Assembly: GCA_025094145.1 (NCBI GenBank)
Contig: JALLLS010000024.1
Location: forward strand, 186,001-250,000
Direction of reading: 5' to 3'
Length of the DNA stretch: 64,000 nt
DNA from: Spinellus fusiger
Lineage: Eukaryota > Mucoromycota > Mucoromycetes > Mucorales > Phycomycetaceae
Part shown: piece by piece, positions 11,231 through 24,680 of the stretch
How positions within the stretch are numbered: position 1 is the stretch's first letter
How the letters are laid out: each line of letters opens with the position of its first letter
The notes under the pieces: model-generated
Seen by the model: only the letters and a program-made list of their open reading frames with translations
What the model was told of the DNA's origin: nothing
Database searches by the model: none
Position numbers and translations under genes: made by a program

Positions 11231-12060
11231 CCCTACAAATAAGTTTCTCGCAGAATAAATGGTAGGCAAGGGGCAATACTATAGTCTAAGATCAATGTTC
11301 TCATATTCATATTATAGACAACTTAAACATATTTATGTTGACTTCAGAAAGTGAGTAAGCAAAGGATATACAAACAAATGCTGATTGAGAATAATAATAA
11401 CAAAAACTGGCCTGGACCATGCACTTTATTGATCTAATATAGCTGTATAACTATTTTTGCTATAGATAATATTCACAGAATACATAACACTAAGGAGAAC
11501 ACTATACATTTATCTGAATAGTATATGATGCTACAACTTAATTGAACACAGAAGAAGACAGTGAGTTGGAAAAGACAATACACATACTAAATATCCAAAG
11601 TGCCAAGTATGATTGTGAGTGTGAGAGCCTGTTTAGATTTTACCAAACAAACAACAAGACCCTATTCAGTTAATTGCTAATAGAATATTCTACCATTGAC
11701 TTGTAACATTACACATCATTATGAAGTATTTATAAGTATTACTTGTACACTATTGATAGATGCTATACTATTGATTAGTTATATAATTCCAATTGAGTTG
11801 TCTGAAGTATAAAGTATTTTTTTTTCATAGGATGAATGGTATTTGGCTATTAAATAATAAGATATCCTTTCCATCCCAGTCTTTTCTTTATAATATCATA
11901 TTAACAGTGCACACTATACGCCACGAGTTATTATTTGTAGGCAATACAATATAATTATAGAAAATATATCTTTGTATATCATTTAGTAGTGTGTCCTGAT
12001 GAATATTATTACTAATTATGTGCTGCAGATCAATGGGTAGAAGGGTATATTTTATGGAGA

Positions 12061-12395
12061 GGTGATACTCGATTCATGTTTGATTTATTAGAAAATAAAA
12101 TAGATATGACTTGGGATCAGAGGAATAAGCAAATGGGTTTGAATACTTAGTACATGCTACTATAACATGACAGTAGTTGTTCATAGAAATGAATATTACT
12201 ATTTGTATTTATAAAAGATAAAATAAAATAAAATAAAATAAAATAGAGGTTGATAATAGTATTATCAAGAATACGTCTATAGTAAAATTGAGGTGTATGT
12301 TATACTTTCATGTACAGGCCAACTACTCTCTTTCTTTCCAATCCCAAGTTATATCTATTTTATTTTCTAATAAATCAAACATGGAGCAAGTATCA
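12061..12395. repeat. Inverted repeat with 55-bp arms
   Basis: 12061-12117 and 12341-12395 are inverted copies sharing ATGTTTGATTTATTAG and most surrounding bases. The 220-bp loop holds the AAAAT tandem run. No terminal TA duplication or transposon end could be fixed. Confidence 0.7.
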
Positions 12396-12785
12396 ATTCA
12401 TCCTTAGTGTACCATTGGAATGTTTATTAAAGACTTTTCTTGTAGTGCTATGACAATTCCTGTTTATGATATCCAAAGGTTGACTTTATTTATAAATATC
12501 CACCTTGTTGGCAGCCATAGCGCATAATGAGGGAGGGAGGGTTCTATTTTAATCCGTCAGCCAACTTTTTGATTGGAATTATTTGAAGGCGAGGTCATTC
12601 ATTGACTTGAATTCTGATATGAAATTCAATGACTACTGTCAGCACTCTTTCTAAAGTCTATAGATTGGCATAGGTGTCGCTCTTTGATTTCATGCCATGG
12701 ACCATGGACCTACAGAATGGCCTTAATGAAGCATGCTACTAAAGACGATATCGGACTTGCTTACATTTACATTTTGCAAAACTGT

Positions 12786-12953
12786 CTTTTTTATTTATTT
12801 TTATTTTTATTTATTTTTATTTTTATTTTTATTTATTTTTATTTATTTTTATTTTTATTTTTATTTATTTTTATTTTTATTTTTATTTATTTTTATTTTT
12901 ATTTTTATTTATTTTTATTTTTATTTTTATTTATTTTTATTTTTATTTTTTTA
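12786..12953. repeat. ATTT/ATTTT microsatellite
   Basis: About 165 bp of mixed TTTATTTT units. It produces spurious Phe/Ile/Leu-rich open frames. Confidence 0.95.
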
Positions 12954-13916
12954 CGTGTACAATAATAAATTCACAAGTTTTATTCTTTGTCCTGCCAACT
13001 GTTCAATGGTTATTCAGTGCATGTACCTGAGCATGACTGGGGTTTGTTGAATATATAGACCAAAAAGAGAGCATGCAACACCGCATCTGGGTGTATTCCT
13101 CCATTGTTCTTATAAAGTCCTGTCTATTTTCCCCCAATGACTGTGAAGTTGAATTACCTAAGAAAGGTATTTTGTCTTGCACACCTCTCTGGTGATGTGA
13201 CACTAAATACCCATCCCATGAGACTGCCTATCTACTTTAAACAGTGAGTGGTTGTTCCAATAGAATCCCAGCAAGCAATGACAGTCCCTCTAATGTTCTA
13301 TTATGCATAGTCTATAAGGTGTAGTGTGTTTACAGGCATACAAGTAAAAAAGAATAGATAATAAGGACATCTACACCATCAAATCGCTTGTTTATTTCTA
13401 TAGGTTTTATTTACAGTCGGAAGTTGTTAATACAAATGCAACACAGGTTGGTATGTCTTTTGTGGTTTATGTTAGCGTGTTGAGAGTTAATAAAAGACCC
13501 ACATTCTATTTCTTATTTCTTATATTGTTGATGACTCCTGATGTTAATACTCTATTATTTTCATACGCCTCTGCTGTGAAGAAAGAGAGACATTGCAACA
13601 AAGACCCTTCCATTGTAGTCCTGCTACTGCAGTTGCAATTGCTTATTATGGCAGAACAGAACAGACACCCTTCTCTTTATCTGGTCTTTAATTCACTATG
13701 AAGGAAGACAAGAGAAGGGTAGTGTTGCCATGGAGAATGGTATTTCTTAATAGACCCTGGGACTTGTCTTGTCGGTACTACGCTATAAATGGCTGTGTCT
13801 TGCCATCAATCAAGTCACGTATTCGTCACTGTCGACCACTGCTCTTCTTTCTCCACTCTTTGCTTCTTTCTCTCTTTCTCTCCTTTCCTCATCGATTGGA
13901 GGCTAAACACACTGGT

Positions 13917-15287
13917 ATGCTTTTGGTCAAGAGCCTAGCCGCCTCTCTAGAGTATTGGTCTTTTGACTTTCCTCCTGGATCAGAGACAGACTTTGAGGAT
14001 TCTTTGGGTGGTGCATGGTAACCGCTAATAGTGTCCACAGAAGAAAGGAAAAAAAAAAATAATAAATATAGGAGGGGAGGAGTCCTAGAGTGCAGAACTT
14101 ATGCTCTTTTTTTCTTTTTCTTTTTTTTCTTAGGTACATTACACCCACACACCATGCTATTGAGTTTATTACGCTTGCACCCATCTTCCTTCTCTTGACT
14201 GGCTTTTTTGGATGGCGTGCATTTAGAAAGGGGTAGGAGTAGTGACTTAATATTTTCTCGTCTCACTTTTTGGGGCTGCGCATGATTCTCTGTCTTACCT
14301 AACATTGCCTTGTGGGTTACAGAACAGCAACACATCAACAGCTCACAACTCCGTTAGTGAATGTTCAAGCACAATGGATGGAGAAATTGCTTCTTATTCT
14401 CTTGATAGGCTCATTAAGCTGCACTGTTGTTCACAAGTACTTTACGCATACCCTGTTGTTTCTTCTACAGGTAAATGAGAGAATGGATGTTATGGAGTAT
14501 GTTTTTATGGAGTATGTTTTTATGGAGCCTATGCTATGGAGCCTATTCCATGTCCTAAGGTTAACATATCCTAACTCATCTTTTTTCTTTCTTTTCTTCT
14601 ATTAGCCATGTCATGCTAGTGCAGTATTGCTCATTGTTGTTATGAGTTGGCCATTTAAACATCATCTTTTTATTCCTCGTTTATTATTCAACATATACTT
14701 GCATACATTATGGGGTGCTATCTTAGCTCTTGTATTTCCTGATCTGAGGGACCATGATATGTTTGGTGAGGTATTCAACTTCTTCCTAGGTAAGTCAACG
14801 GAAAGAACAAGAGACACACTCTTGTTCTGTCTATTCATTTATCTCTATAAAGGAGAAACTAATGCTGTCTCTCTTCTGGTGGCTGTTGTCTAGAACATAT
14901 TCTTATCCTTGGCCTACCCTTCTTCCTGCTATGGACTGGCCGCTATGTCATCTTACCAGCTTCCATTGACATGGCCTTGTTTTCCTTCTTTCTCTACGCT
15001 GCTTACCATAGCCCCCTCTTACATATCCTCTCTCTATCCTCTGGATACAATCTCAATTATACCTTGGTACCCCCTGCCTGTAAGTACTAATTGTGTAATA
15101 TGAATCCACCATGGATACATACTAATATTGGATGGCAGTGGGTTTTCTAATTGCAGTAGGTCCATGGTATCGGTTTGTGATGTATGGCACTGCCTTGGTG
15201 AATATGTTTTGGACACGGTATCTGTTCATAGGAAAATACGTAGAATGGGTGTGCAAAGAGATACCATCACAAAAAAAAGTTCAATAA
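13917..15287 (+). CDS. TMEM164-family multi-pass membrane acyltransferase, six exons
   Basis: Exons: 13917-14017, 14134-14232, 14323-14470, 14606-14789, 14894-15079 and 15139-15287; phases close to give 288 residues, near the 297 of human TMEM164. The start chosen is the ATG before KSLAASLEYWSFDFPPGSE; the frame is open further upstream. Family features are the YFTHTLLFLLQPCHA segment matching the TMEM164 LLNPCH signature with its proposed catalytic Cys, LWGAILALVFPD, LPFFLLWTGRY, and NLNYTLVPPA followed by GPWYR. Several hydrophobic helices are visible. Mammalian TMEM164 is reported to transfer acyl chains to make polyunsaturated ether lipids; the fungal substrate is unknown. Intron 5 offers two acceptors (15137-15138, or one 18 nt downstream near 15155); the first keeps the family spacing. 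Confidence 0.8.
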
Positions 15288-16068
<781 letters not shown>

Positions 16069-17382
16069 ATGTCCCAAAAGCATTCTGAATTGCCCTCCTT
16101 TGACTTTGAGTCATGGTTGCCTTCCTGCACAGATACACTTAACACCTTCTCAGATGATCTTATCAAGCAATTTGATTCCAAGCGATTTATTATTAAGAGC
16201 GAAGTGGTAGAAGCTATTCAACAGGCTCCAGAGGTAACGACTACTCTATTCTCCTTTGTTATTACTATTTTCTACTCCATGTCCAAGTACATGTGTTGAT
16301 AGCATTCAAACTCATGTATTCTATAGGACACAGCAACATGTAGTCCTCTTGGTTTGGTATCTAATAACGAGGATCCAATGATAACAGCCACAAAAGTGTC
16401 TACATCAGATAAGGAGGAGGCAATAGCAGTAGAAGAAGAAGAGAAAAATGACGAAGAGGAAAAGAACGAAGAGTGGGAGGACAGAGTGCCTCCTACTTCC
16501 TACAGAGAGGAGCCACCACACCAGATAATGAATGAAGAACCACCACACTCTGCAGTGACTGATAAAGGGTTGGAGGGTATTCTAAACAACACCACTGACT
16601 CTTTTCTCGGCAGCATCGCATCTGCAGAGTATGGACCTATAGACCTAAAACATAACGCGTACATACAAGAGAAGAAAAAGGAAAACAACTCCATCTCATC
16701 TTCTGTCTATACACTAGACCGTGAATGTTTCCAAGATGATATTGATCATGAGTCTATAGCTGAATACTCCTTGCCCATACCAACAGCCCATCTACTGAAT
16801 CCAAGAGAGATGACTTCTATGGCTACTCACACAACATTGGCCACCCTTGCTTCTACTGGGGCAACAGGAGAAGAAATACAAGAAGAAATACACAAACAAA
16901 CCTTTTTACAGAGCCATTTAGAGGCTGCAACACATACAGATGTGTCTCAATCCCTCTCACCTTGCACTCTTATCTCTTCACCTGCCTCTACGCTTCTCCT
17001 TACCCCGAACAAGCCCTCATTGGAAGAGACACCTTCCAAAAGCCTACTTCATAAGTCTTCTGCTTTTTTCCGTCAAAGGATGACAAAGTTCAAAAAGGGG
17101 CAGGATACAGTTGGCCCTCCTCCTATGCCCCGTAACATCTCATCCTTTTCTCTTTCTCATGACAAGGCTACAGCAAAAAACTACCCACCAAAACCACTCC
17201 ACTACTCACCTGTAGATCCACCTTCTGATGATGTTGCCCACCGCAAGTCTTTACCTGTTCCTTCTAAATCCAGGACAACAGATGTTCGTGTTGAGAGTAA
17301 AAGACATTCAGAACCACAGCCTGTCTCTACTAAACCACGCCGTTCTTTCTTTAGTCAATTGCTGCATAGAGGAACTACCTAA
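16069..17382 (+). CDS. Unrecognised low-complexity protein, two exons
   Basis: Exons 16069-16233 and 16327-17382 join in phase (GAG|GTAACG ... ATAG|GAC) to give 406 residues. Exon 1 (MSQKHSELPSFDFESW...) has some helix propensity. The rest is acidic (EEEEKNDEEEKNEEWED) and then Ser/Thr/Pro-rich. A basic patch (FFRQRMTKFKKGQ) and a basic C-terminus (KPRRSFFSQLLHRG) are the only ordered-looking short motifs. No signal peptide or membrane segment. I do not recognise a family. It converges on MUS81, with stops about 400 bp apart. Further upstream exons cannot be excluded. Confidence 0.6.
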
Positions 17383-17479
17383 GTTCCCTTTTTCTTCTTC
17401 TTTTCTTCTTCTTGCTTTCCAAAACAAGCATTTAATTAATCCCATCTCTAACATTTGAATTCATCTTTTTTAAACATCG

Positions 17480-17499
17480 TTTTTTTTTTTTTTTTTTTT
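17480..17499. repeat. Poly-T run
   Basis: About 20 T residues in the 3' flank of the preceding plus-strand gene. Confidence 0.9.
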
Positions 17500-17614
17500 G
17501 CATAACTATCTCTCTCTTTCTCTCTCTTTTTTTTACTGTTAAAAATAGTAAAAGCAACTTGATCTATAAACACTTATAAAACACACCTCCTTTCTCTCTA
17601 GATATAGATATAGA

Positions 17615-17781
17615 TATTATTTTTATTATTGTTATTATTTTTATTATTGTTATTATTGTTATTATTGTTATTATTGTTATTATTGTTATTATTGTTACTA
17701 TTGTTATTATTGTTATTATTGTTATTATTGTTATTATTGTTATTATTGTTATTATTGTTATTATTGTTATTGTTATTGTTA
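17615..17781. repeat. TTATTG microsatellite abutting the MUS81 stop
   Basis: About 25 near-perfect TTATTG hexamers end directly beside the MUS81 stop codon (17782-17784), so they would lie in the MUS81 3' UTR. They give spurious poly-Leu, poly-Asn and Ile-Thr frames. Confidence 0.95.
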
Positions 17782-20700
17782 TCATACTTCATGAGATCCA
17801 TGATGAGATCCGTGATAAGATTCGCTAGCATTGCTTCCCCACGTTTCCCAGAGTCTTTTACTTAAGGAGGTGCTCCACTTTCGACGCATAAAACTATCTT
17901 CTGTTGCATCCCTTGCCATCATCTGAGCAGCCTTTCTATCATTTCTTTTCTCATCAAAAGCACTAAGGAGAGAATGAGGGGTAGGATAGATCTGAGCAAA
18001 GGCAGTGGCTTTTTCGCCACTTACGCCACGTAGGACCCTTAGCATTCGTAGATACAGATCTTTGAGAGTAGCTGTCCCATGTTTACTGTTCAATTGATTG
18101 TAGAGAGGATACGAAATCACATAGTAGGCATTGGCTTTCTCTTTTTGCTGCTGCCCAAGTCTTGTTTTGAGGGCCAAGTAATTATTGCGAGACACAAGAT
18201 GTTCTGGGATCCGATACAATGTCATCCCTTTATACATCTTGCGCACCAATGCAGTAACACACACCAGATAATCAATCGTATCATCCAAGGACTGTGTTCG
18301 CTTCAAATAAAACCCATCCATGATCTGTGTACCCGACATGGCTGCATGGATGGCCTGAATACCAAATCGAGCCGCCTCTTCTTTATTGTGTTCCTCCACC
18401 ACATACATGACTTTGCGTGCACCTGCCTGACCAAGACGTCTTTTCTGTTCCTTGAAACGACCATCTTTGATGCTACTCACCAAGTCATCAAGGCGTTTGC
18501 GCTCGAGGACAATGTCAAGAAACAATCCTTCGCCAGGACTCTCTGTGCCGCACTTTTGAGCAATCCATATGACATCTCCTAGATCCAATGCACGTGTTAT
18601 GACCCGAACGCCCTTTTCTACTAGTCGTTCTTGGATATAATCTCGGTTGGAACGCATTTTGATCTCTCGTGAGTCAAGCACAAGGACAATGTCATAGGTT
18701 GTGGGTGGGAATGGATCAAATCCCTCGCCCTCGCCCTTTTCTCTTTCTTCTATTGTGGGTGTGGCACTATAGGATCTGCTCTCTTGGACATCGCGTGTCG
18801 TCGTGGATTGAGTGGTCTGTGAAAACTGACTCTCAGAACAAGTGTCATCGAACCGACTGTCCTGAGATAGACTGTCGAGTGTGTAAGAGTCCCTTGAAGG
18901 ATAAGCATGCGATGTCTGGGATAGCCATAGATCGTCTATGGGTTCAGGCGACATGGAGAGTAACGAGACAATAGAAGGAAAGGGGCAAACGAGAGCTGCA
19001 TGGTGCTCAGGAAGACGGCCCACCATGAGGGTAGGATCGTCTGTTTCTTTTATACAAAGGACATGATGAAGTATAGCTTGGGGTTGTTGGGTCGTGTGGA
19101 ATTCAATGTGGAATTCAAGGCCATTGTCTATTCTTATAAGTTAGACGACACAAACACACACACAAACATAAAGAATAGAAAAAGAATAGAACAAGTAGAG
19201 AAAAAGTAGAGAAAATAGAAAGAAAAAAATAAATAGAAAAGAATAGACTTATTTACCGCCTTGATCTGCAGCAGCCTGTGCCCTATGCTCTACTGTCTGT
19301 CCTTCATTGTTGAGATAACGATAGAAAAAGGTGTTTGTAGGGGCAGTGGGTGGTGCCTGTTCTCAATGCCATTTGGGTCCATATGAGGTAGAAATTACAC
19401 TGATTTGGAATGATTACCTCTGTTGTATAGTCAAAGGTATCATAAAAACCAGAGAGAGAAGAGGGTTGTGGTGGCGGCGATGGTGAGGAAAGTAGAATAA
19501 CATCGTTTGCTTGAGAGGATGGAAATTCATACAAAAGGGATGTTGGGGAGGGAGAGTCTATTATAATAAACGGCTGTATTGCTTCTGATGGTGAGGAGTG
19601 TTTATGAATAGGCAGAGTGGTGTCTGCTGCACTATCGTCATCACTATTGTTACCATCGTTGTATGCTTCAAAGCGATTCTTATTCTGTGTTTGTTTTGGT
19701 AGAGAGAATTCTTGTTCTTTAATAAATGTTGATGCCAATGTCGATGTTGATGTTGATGTTGATGTTGATACTGATGCTGATGATGATGTCAATGTAGATA
19801 TGGGTGTGGTAGGCGTGGATTTAAGATTGGCACGATAAGCAATAGGATCAAGCACATAAAGACTAAGATCCACCTGGGATTCACTCAAAACATCATCTCC
19901 AACGAGTGTTTCTTCCTCTTCTTCCTCATTGCCACTGTCCCCACCCTCTCCTTCTTCATGAGATGGACCTGTTTTTCTCCTCTTTGAATGAGTTGTCTGT
20001 GAAGGTAAACATGCATTTCTCAATTGAAGTGCCATAGCCGCTCCTTCTTCTGTAAGCATATATCTGGCAGGACTACCGTGTTTCCATACATAACTCTTTT
20101 CTATCAATGTCTTTATACTATTCCATGCAGTATAGTTTTTCCCAGAAGGGGGTAGATCAAAGGATGTGTTGCAGTAGTTTTGTGCACTGCGGATGATTTG
20201 CTCTTTAGTGACTTGGTCTTGGTTGTTTTCCTGATACTCTAAAAGACTCAGCAAAATAGCATAAGCACCCGAACGGTAGGTAGGTACGTAGATCCTCGGG
20301 GGTCTTGGTTGCCTTGGTTTCTTATTAGCGGAGGTTTCACATGGGTTGTCATGGTGAGAGTGTTCTTGAGAATCCACAGCAGTTCTTTTTTTCCCTACAT
20401 AACAACAATGCTGGTTCATAACAAAAACAAAATGAGGGAAGGAGGGAGAAGGCACTCTACCTTTTGTACGTGCTGGTAAAGGGAGTCGATGAGCAACACA
20501 ATGTTCTGTCATTTTCTTCTCAAGTTTAGCTACCATGCCTGCACCAATGCCATGGAGCTGATCTGCTTCTGAAGGATGTTGGAATACGATGGGACACTTT
20601 GAGATGGAGTCATGGGCCTATAAGACTACATGAGCTATTTCTGACTGTGGTGAGGTCTGCTGGCTTACCTTTTTATAAGTAAAATAGGCTTTACTCTGTT

Positions 20701-20803
20701 GATCTCGTGCCTTTTCCATCCATTCACCGATCCAGTCTCTTAGTAACGGATTGCCACATTCTGTTGGTAACATGACCAAAGATACCAAGACAAGTGCGCT
20801 CAT
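17782..20803 (-). CDS. MUS81: MUS81 structure-specific endonuclease subunit, five exons
   Basis: Exons 20803-20669, 20617-20461, 20394-19418, 19356-19257 and 19127-17782 close to 904 residues. The N-terminus has the MUS81 helix-hairpin-helix region (CGNPLLRDWIGEWMEKARDQ ... DQLHGIGAGMVAKLEKK). A winged-helix part follows (YVPTYRSGAYAILLSLLEY). The XPF/ERCC4 nuclease core shows VLDSRE, GDVIW and the catalytic ERKRLDD, then QKRRLGQAGARKVMYVVEE. C-terminal helix-hairpin-helix elements come last. With an EME1-type partner it cleaves replication-fork and recombination intermediates in the nucleus. At 904 residues it is longer than the human (551) and yeast (632) proteins, mainly through an acidic and Ser/Thr-rich linker in exon 3. 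The start at 20803 is the longest; the Met at 20773 is an alternative. PPN1 ends 173 bp upstream. Confidence 0.92.
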
Positions 20804-20976
20804 TTAACTTGTGAATTTAATCCATACAGAATAAAACAAAAACTGAATAAAACAAAAAGCTTCTTATGTAGACAGGTTGATAATAATAAAGAGGTATAGA
20901 TTATGGAGAATGGCTTGTGGATGTGTTAATTGGGCAGGACTCTATCTAGATTCAGTCCAACACTATCCAGTTCAAT

Positions 20977-22678
20977 CTAGAATGAATTATTCAATGTTTG
21001 CACAAACATATTATTAGTGTAAGAAGACCACAGTCTGTTTCCTTTTGTGCTGTCTTCTACCATGGCTTTAGCAAGATGGTAATAGCTGTGGGCCGACAGA
21101 TCCTCGAGCCCATAAGCATCTTCTGTTGTGTATTCTAACTGATACTTGAGTGGAGAAGGCTCTTTGTCTTGTTTCTCCTCCCAGTGAGTAAGATTGGCAA
21201 AGAACTGATCATAGCCCAACAGTGTGCCATAAGGTATGGGGCTACGTGATGTGGTGTTCTTCTCATAGCGATAGATACGCACTGTTGGGAAAAAGGTAGG
21301 CAAGACAGAGGGTGCCACTTGAATGATGACGACGTCTGTTCGGATATAGTTTCCAGGAAGAATAGCACTTTCTTGGTGCTTATTAGTGTCAAATTGTCGA
21401 TACATACCCCGCAGCCATTTGACATATTTGTTAAGGTTGCGATTGGTGTGCACTGTGTCTTCTGGTTCAGACTCATTATAAGTGGGGGCTGTGTTACTCT
21501 CCAGGCGATCGCCATACAATAAAAAGTGATCCATGTTCAAATGACCATAAAAGTGACCCAAAAGAACATCAGAATAGGACGATGAAATGCGTAAATACAG
21601 ATCAAGACAGGTGTTGCGGTAGTCGCGTGTGGAGGGTGGAACATGTCCAATGATGTAAACTCTCTCATCATTACGTCTTGCATTTTCAAGTTCTTTCTCA
21701 AGCCATTCCATGTGACGATAGGCAGGTGTATCCACTTTACAGTGTTTTACTGCCTTGTTGCGAGAAGAGAAATAGAGTGTGTTGAGAGAGACCACCCGTA
21801 GATGAGGCGTGACTTTGATGCTGAAATAGCCTCCTTGTTTGAATACTTTGCGTTGGTCTTCGGGTATCCAATGGCGCCATATCTCTTCGTAGTAGGATAA
21901 CAAGCCTTCGTCTGCCTTCTTATCTCCAATCTTGTTGGCAGGAAAGACATCATTATTGCCGAGAGAAGGGACGACTGGGACGTGGGGCCAAAATGCGTCG
22001 ATCATCATGTCAGTGACTTTTTGGTTCAATCGATAGACTTGCTTTCTGCTTCTTCGACTTGTCTTATCCCAATCATGTCTACAAGGTCCATGTTGAGAGA
22101 CATTTCACTTTTCAATTGTGTAGATGTGTGTGTGTGTAGGGGGGGGGGAAATTTGGTTGTGTTTTACCTTGAATTATCACCTGTCCATATCACAAAATCA
22201 AGCTTATCGCGCCACTCTTTTACAATCCAATCCAGGGTGCGTTGGGCCAGTTCAATGGGTGCATCACAGGATTTTCCAGGTGTACCCAATCGACCACCTA
22301 CACTGCTTTTATGGGATGCCTTTGTTCTGTTCTCTGGCATACGGTGGCAGGCTGATTTAATGGTAGCTCCAGGCAAATAGTCTGCATCTATCTACACACT
22401 ATAACTTAGTATAAAGACAAGACAATCTATAGCCATGGACATACATGCATGTCTGTGATCTGAAGAAAGTAGCCATATTCTTTATGTTTCTTTTCTTTTG
22501 CCTTTAACACTTTCTGCCCATACATTGTGGGTGGCTGTGTCTCCCAGGAATCCCAGGAAGATGGAAATTGATCTACAGGGTCTGATATAGGATCGGGTAA
22601 AGAGGACTCGGGTGGTGATAAGCAGGTAGAGATGCCTGCTCCCAGTGCTAATAAGACACAGATAGAAAGTCTGATCAT
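20977..22678 (-). CDS. PPN1: Vacuolar endopolyphosphatase (Ppn1-type), three exons
   Basis: Exons 22678-22445, 22391-22168 and 22078-20977 give 519 residues. A signal peptide or anchor starts the protein (LSICVLLALGAGISTCLS). Metallophosphoesterase motifs follow in order: FLQITDMHIDADY (DxH), VIWTGDNSRHD (GD), PSLGNNDVFPAN (GNND), IIGHVPPSTRDY (GH) and LLGHFYGHLNMDHF (GHxH-like). ITDMHIDADYLPGA matches what I know of fungal endopolyphosphatases, which cut internal bonds of long polyphosphate in the vacuole. Several N-glycosylation sequons (for example NLTHW) fit lumenal exposure. Intron 2 contains a C-rich run, seen as the G run at about 22140 on the plus strand. It is in tandem with MUS81 on the same strand. 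Confidence 0.9.
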
Positions 22679-24680
22679 AAGGAAAAGAGAGTAAAGCTAA
22701 AGGATAAAACAGAAGCAAGTTGACATTCTTTAAATAGAATAAAATATTAGTGGCACTTGTTACACACTGATGCAAAATAAATACAGAAAAATGGAATAAG
22801 GATGTTGAATGACTACGGAGATGAAGGTGTCTTTTTGCTGTGTCCCTAATATGGACATCTCATCATCGGTTGCTATGGTGAAAACCGTGCATTCCTACTC
22901 TACATAAGAAAAGAAAAAAGAGACTCTTTATCCTACTCCATAAAGTGCCACAGTGAGTTGAGATGTGCTTCAATTTGTAAATACATGTCATTTGTATTGA
23001 ATAAACTTCCGCTTATGTCTATCTAAAGCTCTCCTTTCTTTTATTTTTATTTTTATTTATTTCTATTTATTTATTTTTGATAAGTAGAACCATCTTATCA
23101 TGTATGTATTCCTGATAAGATATCCCTCATAAATCACTCTTGGTGGACTTGTGGTATTACTTCCTCCTATAAACTGTGATGATTTATAATATGTTCTATG
23201 AATAGTATACTCTCTCCATAGATTCAGTAGGATAGGGGCCATGATAGCACTAGATATTATGTTTAAAAGGATAGAGTAGCATATCAATCAATGTACATCT
23301 TCATGTACAAAGTATGTTTCTTTACTTTATGGTTTTCCTTGTGTCTATGTTAAGTATCAGTCATTTCTTATATCCAATGGGGAATCTTGAGAGTAGACTG
23401 CACCATAAGAAGTATAAAGGTAACATTCTCTTGTTCTCTTATGTATCTTTATTAATACACTGTGTTCCACTCTAGAATCATTCCAACAGAAACTGTTCAT
23501 CCCAAAACATCCAACGAATAATAAAGATATTATGCATTGAGTAAACTTTAATGGCTTTTACTTATTCTGGGTATTTCAATGTCTATGATTGGAATAAAAT
23601 GACCTAGGATAAGAAGTACACCAAGTGTATTGTTTGGATGTTTCCTTTCTTTCTGTAGAGTAAGCCCATCACCAGCTGCATAATATTTTTAATAGAAACT
23701 TCTTTTGTCATGAATGCATTCTACTTGCTTCATGTGCATAGAGATGAATTTATATTAGACTGATAGGATCTCCCTGTCTGTCTGTCTATTCCTGATGGTC
23801 TGGTTAGCAGCAGCAGCAAAAACAACAACAAGTAGAACATCAGGTGTGTATGTTATGAATAGAGTTGTAGAGATTAGTTTGTCTTTTTATTTTATTTTAT
23901 TTTTATAGTGTGCACCACAGAAACATTTACTCTTATCTTTGGTTGCAGGTAAGTTCATTCTTCCATCTCAGATATAGTTTAAAGTGTTTCTATTTCTATT
24001 TTCAAATGACATGGATTCGGCCAATAGTACTGTTTATCTCTACCCATGATATATAGAATAAATTAAGATTTGATAGTAAATAGTCATGGCCCCTTTACTA
24101 ACGATTTATGTAGCTTGCATGTATCTTTTTTTCTTTTTGAATTGAATTGACTTTCTATGGCTGCTAGTGTCTATTCATACCACAGTCTTTTTCATTTATA
24201 TTTATATTTATTTACTTTATCTACTCATATAGAAAGAGTTATGGTGTTTTTGGGTTACAACAAGCCTTTCAAGGGGTGTACAAATTAGGACGAGAAAATA
24301 TTAAAAACTTAAAGATAAGCCCAGGATGAAGGGTGCAAATAAAAGTCAAAAATTTTCCTATTATATATTCTTATATACTCTTATATTAACTTGAACCTTG
24401 AGGAGAGTCACACTACTTTAGAAAATTATACAGTCTCAAGATCAAGGACAAATCCCATCTACGACCTCCACCCACCCTCACATTCAATAGTAAAACACCC
24501 ACTCAATCCCACGTACAGTCCTTTCTTAGCAGTAGTACTAAAGTGGAAAACACTTCTCCGCCAGGTGCCAGTCCTATTTCAACGTCACTAGTTATGCGCC
24601 ACCGAAAATTTTTATGAAAATTGTCAAGGCATGCTCCACCGGCTTTCTCTCTCTCTTTCGACCCTCGTCAAATAATTTCA
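22679..24680. other. Intergenic region between divergent PPN1 and eL22
   Basis: About 2 kb without a convincing coding frame. It contains ATTT-rich runs near 23040-23080 and 23890-23910. A pyrimidine-rich stretch (CTTTCTCTCTCTCTTTCG, 24643-24660) just before the eL22 start is typical of ribosomal-protein leaders. Confidence 0.5.

Larger units (their letters stand above)
10200..13916. other. Long intergenic region with repeats
   Basis: Apart from a possible HAD-like exon (11052-11230), an inverted repeat (12061-12395) and an ATTTT-type microsatellite (12786-12953), no gene is seen. A short AAAAT tandem run lies at about 12216-12245. Confidence 0.5.

Noticed and set aside
12684..13050. Phe/Ile/Leu-rich 'membrane' open frames
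   Set aside because: Pure translation of the ATTTT microsatellite.
17564..17865. Poly-Asn, poly-Leu and Ile-Thr repeat proteins
   Set aside because: Microsatellite translation beside the MUS81 stop.
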